Below are positions 1-9,626 of a DNA stretch of 64,000 bases, one piece after another. The DNA comes from JAFAHD01 sp963772515 (GTDB lineage: Bacteria > Vulcanimicrobiota > Vulcanimicrobiia > Eremiobacterales > Eremiobacteraceae). The notes beneath the pieces are model-generated. The model did no database searches. It saw nothing but the letters and a program-made list of their open reading frames with translations, and had not been told where the DNA came from. The position numbers and the translations under genes are program-made. How positions within the stretch are numbered: position 1 is the stretch's first letter; each line of letters begins with the position of its first letter. Location of the stretch: positions 283,112 to 347,111 of the forward strand of contig CAVYXC010000005.1 of assembly GCA_963772515.1 (NCBI GenBank), written 5' to 3'.

Positions 1-84
1 GTGCTGCGCCGCTTCCCTGAAGAATTCGCCGCGCACGTCGCACACGGCGGCTGCCCGCTCAAACAGACGGCGAGCGTCGCATGA
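1..84 (+). CDS. nuoF: NADH-quinone oxidoreductase subunit F, C-terminal end (partial)
   Basis: The window opens inside a reading frame that gives 27 residues ending FPEEFAAHVAHGGCPL-KQTASVA and stops at 82-84. The 'FxxEFxxHxxxGxCP' ending is typical of the C-terminus of NuoF, the flavin- and NADH-binding subunit of complex I. The stop overlaps the nuoG start (ATGA at 81-84), so the two are translationally coupled. Everything upstream, including the FMN and NADH sites, lies outside the window. The identification rests on the short tail plus the operon position. Confidence 0.8.
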   Translation: MLRRFPEEFAAHVAHGGCPLKQTASVA

Positions 85-2463
85 GCGAGCCCAAGATGGT
101 CAAGGTGGTCATCGACGGCGCCGAGCTGACCGTGCCCGATACCACGTTGGTCGTTGAAGCGGCAAAACTGCTCGGCACGCAGATCCCCGTGTACTGCTAT
201 CATCCCAAGATGGACCCGGCCGGCCTGTGCCGCATCTGCCTGGTCGAGATCGAGAAGGCGCCCAAGCTGCAGATCGCCTGCGCGACCCGCGTGACCGACG
301 GCATGGTCGTGCACACGATGTCGCCCAAAGTCGCCGAGGCGCGACGCGGCGTGCTCGAGTTCTTGCTGCTCAACCACCCGCTGGACTGCCCGATCTGCGA
401 CAAGGGCGGCGAATGCGATCTGCAAGACTTCACGATGGAGTACGGGCCCGGGGCAAGCCGGCTCACCGAGCCCAAGCTGCATAAGCCGAAGCGCGTGGAC
501 CTTGGCCCCACCATCGTCTTAGACGAAGAGCGCTGCATCCTATGCCGGCGTTGCACGCGGTTCGATGACCAGATCGCGCAAGAGCGCAACCTCGTGGTGG
601 TGGAACGCGGGCACGGCTCGCTCATCGGCACCGTCGACGGCGGCGACTACGAATCGTATTTCTCGGGCAATACCACGGAGATCTGCCCGGTCGGCGCGCT
701 CACCAGCAAAGCCTACCGTTTCCGCGCGCGGCCGTGGGACCTGGGCCACGCCGACTCGGTGTGCACGCAGTGCTCGGTGGGCTGCAACTATCGGATCGAT
801 ACGCGCTTCGGGCACATCATGCGCACGTTCACGCGCGAGAATCCCGACGTCGACGGCGGCTGGATCTGCGACCGCGGGCGCTACACGTTCAACTATTTGT
901 ACGAGCCGTCGCGCGTGCGCGCACCGCTCGTGCGGCGCGATGGCGACTTCGAGGAAGCGACGCTTGCCGAAGCAGTGGCGCTCACCGCCGAAAAGCTGGG
1001 AACCGCCGCGGCGGCCGGCCGCGTCGGCGTGATCGGCGGCGGCCGGCTCTCCGACGAAGAGGCGTTCGCGCTGCAGCGCTTCGCGCGCGAGGTGCTGCAT
1101 ACCAATAACGTCGATCATCGCGCGCGCTTGCAGAAGTTCGCGTCGCCGGCGCGCTTCGGCGGACGCCTCACGGACATCGACGACGCCTCGCTGATACTTG
1201 GTGTTCGGCGCGATCACGCCGGAGCAGGCGCCCATCCTCGACCTGCGCATCCGGCGCGCGGTGGCGCGCGGCCACGCGCGCTTGGTCTTCGTGGGACCGT
1301 TCAAGCCGGAGCTCGCCGTGCCGTTCGAACACGTCGAGTATGCGGCGGGCGCCATCGGCGACCTGATGGAGTCGCTTGCCGACGCGGTGATGCGCGGCGC
1401 GCAGACCGGCAATGGCTTCGTCGACCAACTGGCGCTCACGTTCGCGCAAGCGGGCAAGATCGTCGCGGTCCACAACGGACGCAACACGGTGGCCGCGGCG
1501 GCGCTCGAGCGGCTGATGGAGACGCTGGCCGGCAAGGATCATCAGGTCGGCATTCTCGTGGTCGGCAGCCAAGGCAACGCACGCGGCGCTGAAGCCGCAG
1601 GATGCGTGCCGAACCTCGGACCCGGTTATGCGCCGGTCGCGCAACCGGGCTTGACCACGGGCGAGATGCTCGAGGCCGCGGCGTCCGGCAAGCTCGACGC
1701 GCTGTTCATCGCGGGCGCTAATCCCGCGCTGACCTACCCCGACGGCACGCTGGTGCGCAAAGCGCTCGAGACCGTGCCGTTCTTGGTGGTCGCCGACCAG
1801 GTCATCACCCAAACCGCGGCACACGCCGACGTGGTGTTCGCCGCGGCCTCATTCGCCGAGAAACGCGGCCACGTCACCAATCTCGAAGGGCGGCGCCAAG
1901 CGTTCGCGCAGGCGGTCGAAGCGCCGGTGCACGTCGTCAGCGACGCGGCGATCCTGGCGGCGATCGCGCAGGCGATGGGCAAACCCGACGTGCTCTCGGC
2001 GGATCCCGATTGGCTGTTCGCGCGGCTCCAAGCGGCCGAGGGCGCAGCAGAGGCCAAAGAGCCGCTGGCGCGGCCCAAGCTCGATCAACTGGCTTCGCCG
2101 CACGTCGACATCATGGACGCGCAGCGCAAGACGTTCACCGTCATCCCGGTTCCCAAGCTATACGGCGGCGGAAGCGCCGCCGCGCACGACCCGGGCCTCG
2201 CGCCGATGCGCCCGCAGCCGTGCGCGATCTTCCACGAAGACGACGCGTTGCTGCTCGGCATCGCCGACGGCCGCGCCGTCACCTTGACGGGCCGCGGCGG
2301 CTCGATCACCGTCGCCGCACGCATCGACTCGCGCGCGCCGGTCGGCGGGGTGCTCGTCATCGCCGACATGCCCGAAGCGCCGGTCAACCTGCTGCTCGAC
2401 GCGTCGGGCACCGGCCGTGTGACCGTGACGCTGGCGGCGGCCCGCCAGGAGGCGACCGCGTGA
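81..2463 (+). CDS. nuoG: NADH-quinone oxidoreductase subunit G, split by a one-base frameshift
   Basis: NuoG carries the iron-sulfur chain from NuoF toward quinone in the peripheral arm of complex I. The N-terminus shows a 2Fe-2S ferredoxin domain (C39, C50, C53, C67), the His-Cys 4Fe-4S site (H99, C103, C106, C112), a further cluster (C152, C155, C158, C202) and a molybdopterin-oxidoreductase-type 4Fe-4S motif (C228, C231, C235, C263). The frame opened at 81 loses family similarity after DIDDASLIL (about 1198) and runs on to 1592; the family-like sequence continues one base over as VFGAITPEQAPILDL and ends at 2463. Removing one G in the ttggtg around 1199-1202 restores a protein of about 793 residues. 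The C-terminal half is the usual poorly conserved molybdopterin-like region. Either a sequencing indel or a recent mutation; I favour an indel because neighbouring subunits are intact. Confidence 0.9.
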
Positions 2464-3470
2464 ACCCGACCGTCGCGCTCGCGATCGTCATCGCCATCAA
2501 GGCCGGCATCTTGATCTTCGTGGTCGTCACCGCGTTCGCGTATCTCATGCTGTTCGAACGCAAGGTGCTAGCCTGGTTCCAACTGCGCGTCGGGCCGATC
2601 TGGTGCGGGCCGTGGGGGCTGCTCCAGCCGGCGGCCGACGCGGTCAAGCTGGTGCTCAAGGAAGACCTGACCCCGGTCACCGCCGATCCCTTCATCTATA
2701 AGATCGCGCCCGCGCTCGCGGTGCTGACCGCGCTGATGGCCTACGCGGTCATCCCGTTCGGCACGTTCCCCGACGGCACGCCGATCTCGATCGCCAATCC
2801 GAACGTCGGCATCTTGTATCTGCTTGCGATGGGCGCCATCGGCGTGTACGGCATCGCGCTCGGCGGCTGGGCGTCGCAGTCCAAATGGCCGCTGCTCGGC
2901 GCGATCCGATCGACCGCGCAGCTGATCTCGTACGAGCTGGCGATGGGCCTCTCGATCGTCGGGGTGCTCATCCTGGCCGGCACCACGGACTTGCATGGCA
3001 TCGTCTCTGCGCAATCGGCGCACCACGTCTGGTTCGCCATCCCGCAGATCATCGGGTTCTTGATCTACATCATCACGGCGACCGCCGAGACCAACCGCGC
3101 GCCGTTCGATCTCCCCGAAGCGGAGACCGAACTGGTGGCCGGCTTCCACACCGAGTATTCAAGCCTGCGCTTCGGCACGTTCTTCGTCGCCGAGTACGTC
3201 AATATGATCACCGTGTCGGCCATCGCGACGCTGCTGTTCTTGGGCGGCGGCGACGGCCCGTTCGTCTCGGTCGTGCCGTATTTGTCCATCCTGTGGTTCT
3301 TGGTCAAAGTGGCCGCCTTGCTGTTCGGCTTCATCTGGCTGCGCGCGACCCTGCCGCGCCTGCGCTATGACCGCCTCATGGCCTTCGGTTGGAAAGTGCT
3401 CTTGCCGGTCGCGGTCGTCAATCTGCTGATCACGGCGGCGTTCGTCGCGCTGCGAGGACAGGGCTCATGA
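2460..3470 (+). CDS. nuoH: NADH-quinone oxidoreductase subunit H
   Basis: NuoH is the membrane subunit that forms the quinone chamber with NuoB and NuoD and joins the two arms of complex I. The 336-residue product is the normal family length and has about eight membrane segments. Family signatures are visible: ERKVLAWFQLRVGP and a GLLQPAADAVKL stretch near the N-terminus, TNRAPFDLPEAETELVAG in the middle and YSSLRFGTFFVAEY after it. I start it at the GTG at 2460, which overlaps the nuoG stop as GTGA; a longer frame from 2010 would lie inside nuoG and has no membrane character. The stop overlaps the nuoI start. Confidence 0.95.
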   Translation: MNPTVALAIVIAIKAGILIFVVVTAFAYLMLFERKVLAWFQLRVGPIWCGPWGLLQPAADAVKLVLKEDLTPVTADPFIYKIAPALAVLTALMAYAVIPFGTFPDGTPISIANPNVGILYLLAMGAIGVYGIALGGWASQSKWPLLGAIRSTAQLISYELAMGLSIVGVLILAGTTDLHGIVSAQSAHHVWFAIPQIIGFLIYIITATAETNRAPFDLPEAETELVAGFHTEYSSLRFGTFFVAEYVNMITVSAIATLLFLGGGDGPFVSVVPYLSILWFLVKVAALLFGFIWLRATLPRLRYDRLMAFGWKVLLPVAVVNLLITAAFVALRGQGS

Positions 3471-3994
3471 TAAATCCGTTCACCTCAGCGTGGGGCATCG
3501 TCATCGGTCTTGCGACGACGCTCAAGTACCTGTTCCGCAAGAAGTCGACGATCGACTATCCGCGCGAGCCGTATCCGCATCCCGAGCGCTTCCGCGGCGT
3601 CCACGAATTGCGCAAGTACGACGACGGGATGGAGCGCTGCATCGGCTGCGAGTTGTGCGCCGTCGCTTGCCCGGCTAATGCCATCACCGTCATCGGCGCC
3701 GAGAACGATCCCGCCAAACCGGTCTCGCCGGGCGAGCGCTACGGCTACCGCTACGAGATCGACATGCTGCGCTGCATCTTCTGCGGCTGGTGCGAAGAGG
3801 CGTGCCCGACCGATGCGATCGTGCTGACGCCGCGCTTCGACATCGCGGATTACACGCGCCAGCGCCTCGTGTTCGGCAAGGACAAGCTCGTCGTGCGCGA
3901 CCCATACACCCAGCATCTGGCCAACACCGAATCCGCGGTCGAAACGGATCCCGGAGTCGCGCCTGCGACGAGCCCATCGGGGAACGCGCCGTGA
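3467..3994 (+). CDS. nuoI: NADH-quinone oxidoreductase subunit I
   Basis: NuoI carries clusters N6a and N6b, which pass electrons to the terminal cluster N2 in NuoB. The 175-residue protein has the two expected 8Fe ferredoxin motifs: C58-C61-C64-C68 in RCIGCELCAVACP and C103-C106-C109-C113 in RCIFCGWCEEACP. The N-terminus has the usual amphipathic helix that rests on the membrane (SAWGIVIGLATTLKYLF). ATG 3467 overlaps the nuoH stop (ATGA) and is chosen over an upstream start inside nuoH. The C-terminal tail after residue 150 is short, Pro/Ala-rich and not conserved. Confidence 0.95.
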   Translation: MINPFTSAWGIVIGLATTLKYLFRKKSTIDYPREPYPHPERFRGVHELRKYDDGMERCIGCELCAVACPANAITVIGAENDPAKPVSPGERYGYRYEIDMLRCIFCGWCEEACPTDAIVLTPRFDIADYTRQRLVFGKDKLVVRDPYTQHLANTESAVETDPGVAPATSPSGNAP

Positions 3995-4497
3995 TCGTCC
4001 TCTTCTGGATCACCGCGTTCGTCGCGATCGCGTCGGGCATCTGGGTCATCTCGAGCCGCCAACCCGTGCACTCGGTCGTCGGCCTGATCGTCAACTTCGC
4101 CGCGCTCGCGGTCCTGTTCTTGACGCTGTCCGCTGAATTCTTGGCGATGATGCAGATCTTGATCTACGCGGGCGCGATCCTGGTGCTGTTCTTGTTCGTC
4201 ATCGCGCTGCTCACCATCGGCGCACAGCCGGTCGAGATCGGACCGGGCCGGCTCTCGTTCCAAGCCGTGCCCTCGGTGGTGGCCGGTCTGGCCGCCCTCG
4301 TGCTGATGGGCGCCGGGTTGCGCGTCGCATGGTCGCCGTCGGCCGCTTCGCCGCCGCCGGACCTTGGCACCGTCGCCAGCTTCGGCCAGCAGCTGCTGAC
4401 CACGCACGTGTTCGCCTTCGAAGTCACAGCGTTCATCCTGTTGATCGCGATCGTCGGCGTCGTCATGATGGCCGGCCGCAAGGAGCTGCGTTTCTGA
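3991..4497 (+). CDS. nuoJ: NADH-quinone oxidoreductase subunit J
   Basis: NuoJ is a five-helix membrane subunit of complex I, next to NuoK, containing the hinge helix that changes shape during coupling. The 168-residue product has the expected helices and the diagnostic stretch EFLAMMQILIYAGAILVLF, which corresponds to the transmembrane helix 3 region. The GTG start at 3991 overlaps the nuoI stop (GTGA). There is a two-base gap to nuoK. Nothing unusual is seen apart from a Pro/Ser/Ala-rich loop before the last helix. Confidence 0.93.
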   Translation: MIVLFWITAFVAIASGIWVISSRQPVHSVVGLIVNFAALAVLFLTLSAEFLAMMQILIYAGAILVLFLFVIALLTIGAQPVEIGPGRLSFQAVPSVVAGLAALVLMGAGLRVAWSPSAASPPPDLGTVASFGQQLLTTHVFAFEVTAFILLIAIVGVVMMAGRKELRF

Positions 4498-4499
4498 CT

Positions 4500-4808
4500 A
4501 TGCCGCAGGTGCCGCTCAACCTCTATCTCGAGCTGTCCGCGGTGCTGTTCGTCGTCGGCGCGATCGGCTTCTTGCTGCGCCGCAACCCCATCACCATGCT
4601 CATGTCGATCGAGCTGATGTGGAACGCGGGCAACCTCGCGTTCATCGCGTTCGCGCGCAACTTCGGCGACATGAGCGGGCAGGTGTTCGCGTTTCTGGTG
4701 ATCACCGTCGCCGCGGCCGAGGCTGCCATCGCGCTGGCTATCGTCGTGATGGTCTTCCGGCGCCGCGAGAACGCCGACGTGGACGACATCTCGGTGATGA
4801 GGGGCTGA
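4500..4808 (+). CDS. nuoK: NADH-quinone oxidoreductase subunit K
   Basis: NuoK is a small antiporter-like membrane subunit (102 residues here, family about 100) with three helices. The conserved acidic residues of the proton path are present: the helix-2 glutamate in SIELMWNAGNLAFIAF and the helix-3 glutamate in VAAAEAAIALAIVV. Start at ATG 4500, two bases after the nuoJ stop; a longer frame from 4329 is inside nuoJ. Its TGA stop shares one base with the nuoL ATG (TGATG). Confidence 0.95.
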   Translation: MPQVPLNLYLELSAVLFVVGAIGFLLRRNPITMLMSIELMWNAGNLAFIAFARNFGDMSGQVFAFLVITVAAAEAAIALAIVVMVFRRRENADVDDISVMRG

Positions 4809-6739
4809 TGGCGGACTTCTTTTTAAGGTACGCGCCGCTCATACTGTTCTTCCCGCTGATCGGCGCAGTGACGATCGCGCTGTTCGGCCAATACGTGGAC
4901 CGCAAGGCATCCGCCTACATCGGCTGCATTTCGCTCGGCCTGTCGTTCGTCTTGACCGCCGGCCTCGCCGCCGTCATCTTGCCGCTCCCGCTCGGGCAGC
5001 AGATCTTCTACAGCCACAGCCACTTCATCGGCTACTGGGCGCATCTGCCGCCGGATCTGATCATCTCGTTCCGACTGCTGGTGGACCCGCTCTCGCTCTT
5101 GTGGATGCTCATCATCACCGGCGTCGGCCTGCTGATCCACATCTATTCGGTCGGCTATATGGCTGAGGACAAGAACTATCGGACGTTCTTCTCCTACATG
5201 AACTTGTTCGTCTTCACCATGTTGCTGCTGGTGATGGCCGACAACTTCTTGTGGCTGCTCGTCGGCTGGGGCGGCGTGGGCCTGGCGTCCTACCTGCTCA
5301 TCGGTTTCTACTACGAGCGTCCGGTCGCGGTGCTCGCCGCGCGCAAGGCGCTGATCATGAACGTCATCGGCGACGTCGGCATCCTGATCGCGATCTTCCT
5401 TATGTATGCGCATTTCGGCAACATCACGTATCAGGGCGTCTTCAGCCACGTGGCGACCGCTCCGACGGCGGCATTGACGTGGATCGGGATCTGGCTACTC
5501 GTCGGCGCGGTCGCCAAATCGGCGCAGCTGCCGCTGCAGACCTGGCTGCCCGACGCGATGGAAGGCCCGACGCCGGTCAGCGCGCTTATCCACGCCGCGA
5601 CGATGGTGACCGCGGGCGTCTATCTGATCGCCCGGGCCCATCCCATCTACGACAGCGCACCCGTCGCTGCCGAGATCGTCGCGGTGGTCGGCGGCGTGAC
5701 GGCTCTGTTCGCAGCCACGATCGGCTGCGTGCAGTACGACATCAAGCGCGTGCTGGCATACTCGACGATGAGCCAGATCGGCTACATGATTTTGGCGGTC
5801 GGCGTGGGCGCGTACGCGGCCGGCGCGTCGCACTTCATGACGCACGCGTTCTTCAAAGCGCTGCTCTTCTTGTCGGCGGGCCTCGTCATCCACGCGCTGG
5901 GCGGCGAGCAGGACATCCGCAAGATGGGCGGGCTTGCCGCGAAGCTGCCGTTCGCGTTCTGGACGTTCGTCGTGGGCGCGGTCGCCATCGCCGGCATCTT
6001 CCCGTTCTCGGGCTTCTTCTCCAAGGATGCCGTGCTCGACGCGACGCTGACCAACCACCATCCATACCTGTTCGCGTGCGGCGTGACGGCCGCGGGCCTG
6101 ACGGCCTTTTACATGGCGCGCCTCGTGTTCTTGACGTTCTTCACCGGCGCGTATCGCGGCGACCACGAGGTGCACACTGACGCGGCTCGCACCATGACCG
6201 TCCCCGTCGCGCTGCTGGCGGCGCTCTCGCTGGTCGGAGGCGCATTCATATTGCCGCGTCATGACGAGCTGGCGTTGATGTTGCGCAGCACGTTCGTCGA
6301 CGCGCGGCTGCCGCAAAACGGCAACGAGTTCGATCTCGGGCTTTCGTTCGGCGTGCTGCTCATCGCGATCGCAGGCATTGCGCTTGCCTGGATCGCGTAC
6401 GAGTGGCGGCCGGCGATCGCCGCAGTGGCGAAGCGCGCGTTCGCAGGCGTGCATGCGCTCCTCACCAACGCTTACTATTTCGACGTCATCTATTACTGGC
6501 TGTTCGAGAAGCCGACCTACGCGCTCGCGAACGCGCTGTTGCGCACCTTTGAGACCGACGCGGTGGACGCGCTGCCCGCCTTCGCGGTGCGCCTGGGGTC
6601 ATCGCTCGGCGCGCTGTCGACGCGCTGGGAGACCGGTTATCTGCGTCGCTACGGCCTGACGTTCGTCATCGGCGCGGCGTTGCTGCTCTTCATCTATATC
6701 TTCTTGGCGCACGGAACGAGTGCGGGAGCCGGGCCATGA
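4808..6739 (+). CDS. nuoL: NADH-quinone oxidoreductase subunit L
   Basis: NuoL is the distal Mrp-antiporter-like proton pump subunit with the long lateral helix. The 643-residue product has the proton-translocation signature: GWGGVGLASYLLIGFYYERP with the usual loop, the KSAQLPLQTWLPDAMEG segment with its lysine and the broken-helix region, and the PTPVSALIHAATMVTAGVYL stretch. The C-terminus continues through the lateral helix and a final anchor. Start at 4808 overlaps nuoK by one base; a frame that opens at 4619 is an extension through nuoK. Stop overlaps nuoM by four bases. Confidence 0.95.
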   Translation: MADFFLRYAPLILFFPLIGAVTIALFGQYVDRKASAYIGCISLGLSFVLTAGLAAVILPLPLGQQIFYSHSHFIGYWAHLPPDLIISFRLLVDPLSLLWMLIITGVGLLIHIYSVGYMAEDKNYRTFFSYMNLFVFTMLLLVMADNFLWLLVGWGGVGLASYLLIGFYYERPVAVLAARKALIMNVIGDVGILIAIFLMYAHFGNITYQGVFSHVATAPTAALTWIGIWLLVGAVAKSAQLPLQTWLPDAMEGPTPVSALIHAATMVTAGVYLIARAHPIYDSAPVAAEIVAVVGGVTALFAATIGCVQYDIKRVLAYSTMSQIGYMILAVGVGAYAAGASHFMTHAFFKALLFLSAGLVIHALGGEQDIRKMGGLAAKLPFAFWTFVVGAVAIAGIFPFSGFFSKDAVLDATLTNHHPYLFACGVTAAGLTAFYMARLVFLTFFTGAYRGDHEVHTDAARTMTVPVALLAALSLVGGAFILPRHDELALMLRSTFVDARLPQNGNEFDLGLSFGVLLIAIAGIALAWIAYEWRPAIAAVAKRAFAGVHALLTNAYYFDVIYYWLFEKPTYALANALLRTFETDAVDALPAFAVRLGSSLGALSTRWETGYLRRYGLTFVIGAALLLFIYIFLAHGTSAGAGP

Positions 6740-8196
6740 TCAGCGCGATGGTCTTCTTCCCGTTGCTGTTCGCGCTGGCGCTGCTGTGCGTGCCGCGCAC
6801 GAACGCACCGTTGCTCAAGGGTGTCGCGTTGGCGGGCGCGCTCGGCACCTTCGCCATCTCGCTCGTGCTGCTGCCGCTCGCACCAAGCGGCGTGGTGCAG
6901 GACTCGCTGGATTGGATCAACGGCGCCGTCGGCGCCGCCTACCACGTGCGGGTGGACGGCATCAGCCTGTGGTTCGTGCTGCTGACGACGTTCGTCGCCG
7001 TGCCGGCCGTGTGGGCCGCGTTCGCCTACCGCGACGCCGCGCGCTTGCGCGGCTATCTCGCGCTCTTGCTGCTCTTCGAATGGACGCTGCTCGGCCTGTT
7101 CACCGCCGGCGACCTGCTGCTGTTCTACATCTACTGGGACTTGATGCTCATCCCGGTGTTCTTGGCGCTGGTCGGATACGCGGACGCGCCGCAAGCGCGG
7201 CGCGCGGCGTGGACGTATCTCATCTACAATCTCGCCGGCGGCCTCGTGCTCCTCGCCGGCGTGATCGGCGTGGTGCTGCAGACGCACACGTTTGAGGTCC
7301 TGGGCTACGGTGGCCACCTGCCGCCCGACCTGCAGCGCTGGCTGTTCGCCGCCTTCGCGCTCGCGTTCTTGATCAAGACGCCGGTCTTCCCGCTGCACGC
7401 CTGGATGCCGCCGACCTATACGCAATCACCGCCCTCGCTGGTCGCCATGGTCTCCGGCGTGCAGAGCAAGGCGGGCTTGTACGCGTTCATCGTCTTCGCG
7501 CTGCCGCTGTTCCCGGATGCGGCGCACTACTTCGCGCCGGCGATGCTGGTCCTGGCGGTCTGCAGCATCCTGTACGGCGCGCTGCTCGCGATCGCCGAGC
7601 GCAACGCCAAGACGCTGGTCGCCTACTCGTCGCTGTCGCATCTCGGGCTGGTCCTGCTGGCGCTGTTCGCGTTCAACTTCACGTCGCTGCCGGCCAGCAT
7701 CCTGATGATCGTCAGCCACGGCACCATCGCCGCAGCGCTCTTCTTGCTGGTCGGCTTCATCGAAGACCGCACCGGCACGAACGACCTCGGCGCATTCGGC
7801 GGGCTCGCCGCGGGCGCGCCTCGCCTCGCCGTGTTCATGTTGATCGCCGCGATGGCCGCGCTCGGCCTTCCAGGCCTGTCGGGCTTCGCCGGCGAGTTCT
7901 TGATCCTGATCGGCGCGTGGCAGACGCAGCCCGTGTACAGCTCGCTCGCCCTGATCGCCGTCGTGCTGTCCGCGGTCTACGCGCTGCGTTTGTTCCAAGG
8001 TGCGATGCACGGCCCGCTGCGCCTGCCGGCCGATGCCGCGCCGATCGCCGATCTTCGCCCGCGCGAGTTCTGGCTGGTCGTGCCGCTGCTGGCGGCGATC
8101 TTCTTCCTCGGCGTATGGCCGGCGTGGCTTAACGACCGCATACCGGCGCCCGCGCAAACCGCCACCTCCCACGCCGCGACGGTCGAGCGCTCATGA
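6736..8196 (+). CDS. nuoM: NADH-quinone oxidoreductase subunit M
   Basis: NuoM is the middle antiporter-like pump of the complex I membrane arm. The 486-residue protein has about 14 helices and the family landmarks: the helix-5 segment with a glutamate (LLLFEWTLLGLFTAGDLLLF), the lysine-bearing FLIKTPVFPLHAWMPPTY, and ERNAKTLVAYSSLSHLGLVL further on. The start ATGA overlaps nuoL and the stop ATGA overlaps nuoN, so the last three genes are tightly coupled. Length is near the family norm. Confidence 0.95.
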   Translation: MISAMVFFPLLFALALLCVPRTNAPLLKGVALAGALGTFAISLVLLPLAPSGVVQDSLDWINGAVGAAYHVRVDGISLWFVLLTTFVAVPAVWAAFAYRDAARLRGYLALLLLFEWTLLGLFTAGDLLLFYIYWDLMLIPVFLALVGYADAPQARRAAWTYLIYNLAGGLVLLAGVIGVVLQTHTFEVLGYGGHLPPDLQRWLFAAFALAFLIKTPVFPLHAWMPPTYTQSPPSLVAMVSGVQSKAGLYAFIVFALPLFPDAAHYFAPAMLVLAVCSILYGALLAIAERNAKTLVAYSSLSHLGLVLLALFAFNFTSLPASILMIVSHGTIAAALFLLVGFIEDRTGTNDLGAFGGLAAGAPRLAVFMLIAAMAALGLPGLSGFAGEFLILIGAWQTQPVYSSLALIAVVLSAVYALRLFQGAMHGPLRLPADAAPIADLRPREFWLVVPLLAAIFFLGVWPAWLNDRIPAPAQTATSHAATVERS

Positions 8197-9626
8197 CGAT
8201 TCAGGGCGTCAACTTCGACTTCGCGATCCTCGGCCCGATCCTAGCGCTGGTCGTCGCGGGTTTGCTCGTCCTGCTGGTCGACCTGGTCACGCGCAGCGTC
8301 GCGCGCGGCGTGCTCTACGGGATCGGTTTCGCCGGCTGTGCTGCGGCGTTCGCTTTCATGATCCCGTTGTACGGCCGCAGCGCGACCACCATCAACGGCG
8401 CGTTTGCGACCGACCGCTTCTCGTGGGGTTTCTCGGGGGTGCTCATCGGGGCGCTCGCGGCGACGCTGCTGCTCTCCTCATTGCGCAACGCGGATGACGG
8501 CGGCAGTCCCGGATCGTACGCCGCGCTGTTGATCTTCTGTACCATCGGCGGACTGATCATGGCCGGCGCGACCACGCTGATCGGCATCTTCTTGGGACTC
8601 GAAGAGCTCTCGCTTGCGTTGTATGTCTTGGCAGGCAGCGGCTATCCGCGTCCGGCGTCAGAGGAGGCCGCGCTCAAGTACGTGCTCCTCGGGTCGCTCG
8701 CGTCCGGCTTCCTTATATACGGTTCGGCGTTGCTGTACGGCGCGGCGGGCAGCGTCTCGATCGCCGCGTTGGCGACCGCCGCCGCCGGCCTGACGCCGCT
8801 GTTCGTCACCGGCTTCGCGCTGCTGCTCGTCGGGCTGGCGTTCAAACTCGCGCTCTCGCCGTTCCACTTGTGGACGCCCGACGTCTACGAGGGTTCACCC
8901 ATCGCCATCACCGCCTTCATGACGGTGGCGGTGAAGGCGGCGACGTTCGCCGTGTTGGCGCGCTTCATCTATACGGCGTTCGGGCACGACAGCGTCGCGC
9001 TGGTGCCGCTGTGGATGCTGGCCATCGTCTCGATGCTGGTCGGAAGCTTCGGCGCGCTGCGCCAGCGCAATCTGAAGCGGCTGCTGGCGTACTCGAGCAT
9101 CGCGCAGGCCGGCTTCATGGTCGTGGCCCTCGCCGGCGTGGGCGAGTACGGCCTCTCCTCGCTGCTGTTCTATCTGATCGCGTATGCGCTCATGAACCTG
9201 GGCGCGTTCGCCGTCATCGCGATGCTCGGCGACGGCGACGAGGCCTACGCCGACATCGACGCGTACCGTGCGCTGTTCTACCGGCGGCCGTGGGTCGCCG
9301 TCGCACTCACTCTGTTCTTGTTTTCGTTGGCCGGGATTCCGGGCACCGCGGGCTTCTTCGGAAAAGTGCTGCTGCTCGAACAGGGCTTCGGCGCAGGGCC
9401 ATGGGGCGTGGCGCTCGGCTGCGCGCTCATCGCCGGATCGATCGTGTCGATCTACGCCTACTTCAAAGTGATCTGGCTGATGTTCGTGCCGCAAGAGGGC
9501 GAGCAGCCGGTCACGGCCGGCAACTCGCCGCTGTCCTGGATCCCCGTCGGGATCGGCGTCGCGGGGGTCATCGCGCTCGGCGTGATCCCGCAGATCTTCG
9601 TCTCGCTCGTCTCCGCCGCGTTCTAG
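8193..9626 (+). CDS. nuoN: NADH-quinone oxidoreductase subunit N
   Basis: NuoN is the proximal antiporter-like subunit of complex I. The 477-residue protein shows LGLEELSLALYVLAG (helix-5 glutamate region), FKLALSPFHLWTPDVYEGSP (lysine helix and broken helix) and QRNLKRLLAYSSIAQAGFM. It ends the operon. Its TAG stop (9624-9626) overlaps the stop of the convergent M16 peptidase by four bases, so no terminator fits between the two genes. Confidence 0.95.
   Translation: MTIQGVNFDFAILGPILALVVAGLLVLLVDLVTRSVARGVLYGIGFAGCAAAFAFMIPLYGRSATTINGAFATDRFSWGFSGVLIGALAATLLLSSLRNADDGGSPGSYAALLIFCTIGGLIMAGATTLIGIFLGLEELSLALYVLAGSGYPRPASEEAALKYVLLGSLASGFLIYGSALLYGAAGSVSIAALATAAAGLTPLFVTGFALLLVGLAFKLALSPFHLWTPDVYEGSPIAITAFMTVAVKAATFAVLARFIYTAFGHDSVALVPLWMLAIVSMLVGSFGALRQRNLKRLLAYSSIAQAGFMVVALAGVGEYGLSSLLFYLIAYALMNLGAFAVIAMLGDGDEAYADIDAYRALFYRRPWVAVALTLFLFSLAGIPGTAGFFGKVLLLEQGFGAGPWGVALGCALIAGSIVSIYAYFKVIWLMFVPQEGEQPVTAGNSPLSWIPVGIGVAGVIALGVIPQIFVSLVSAAF

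Noticed and set aside
5495..6454. Antisense frames of 200-320 codons within the nuo operon
   Set aside because: All lie opposite well-supported complex I genes and are rich in Arg, Gln and His, as expected of shadows.
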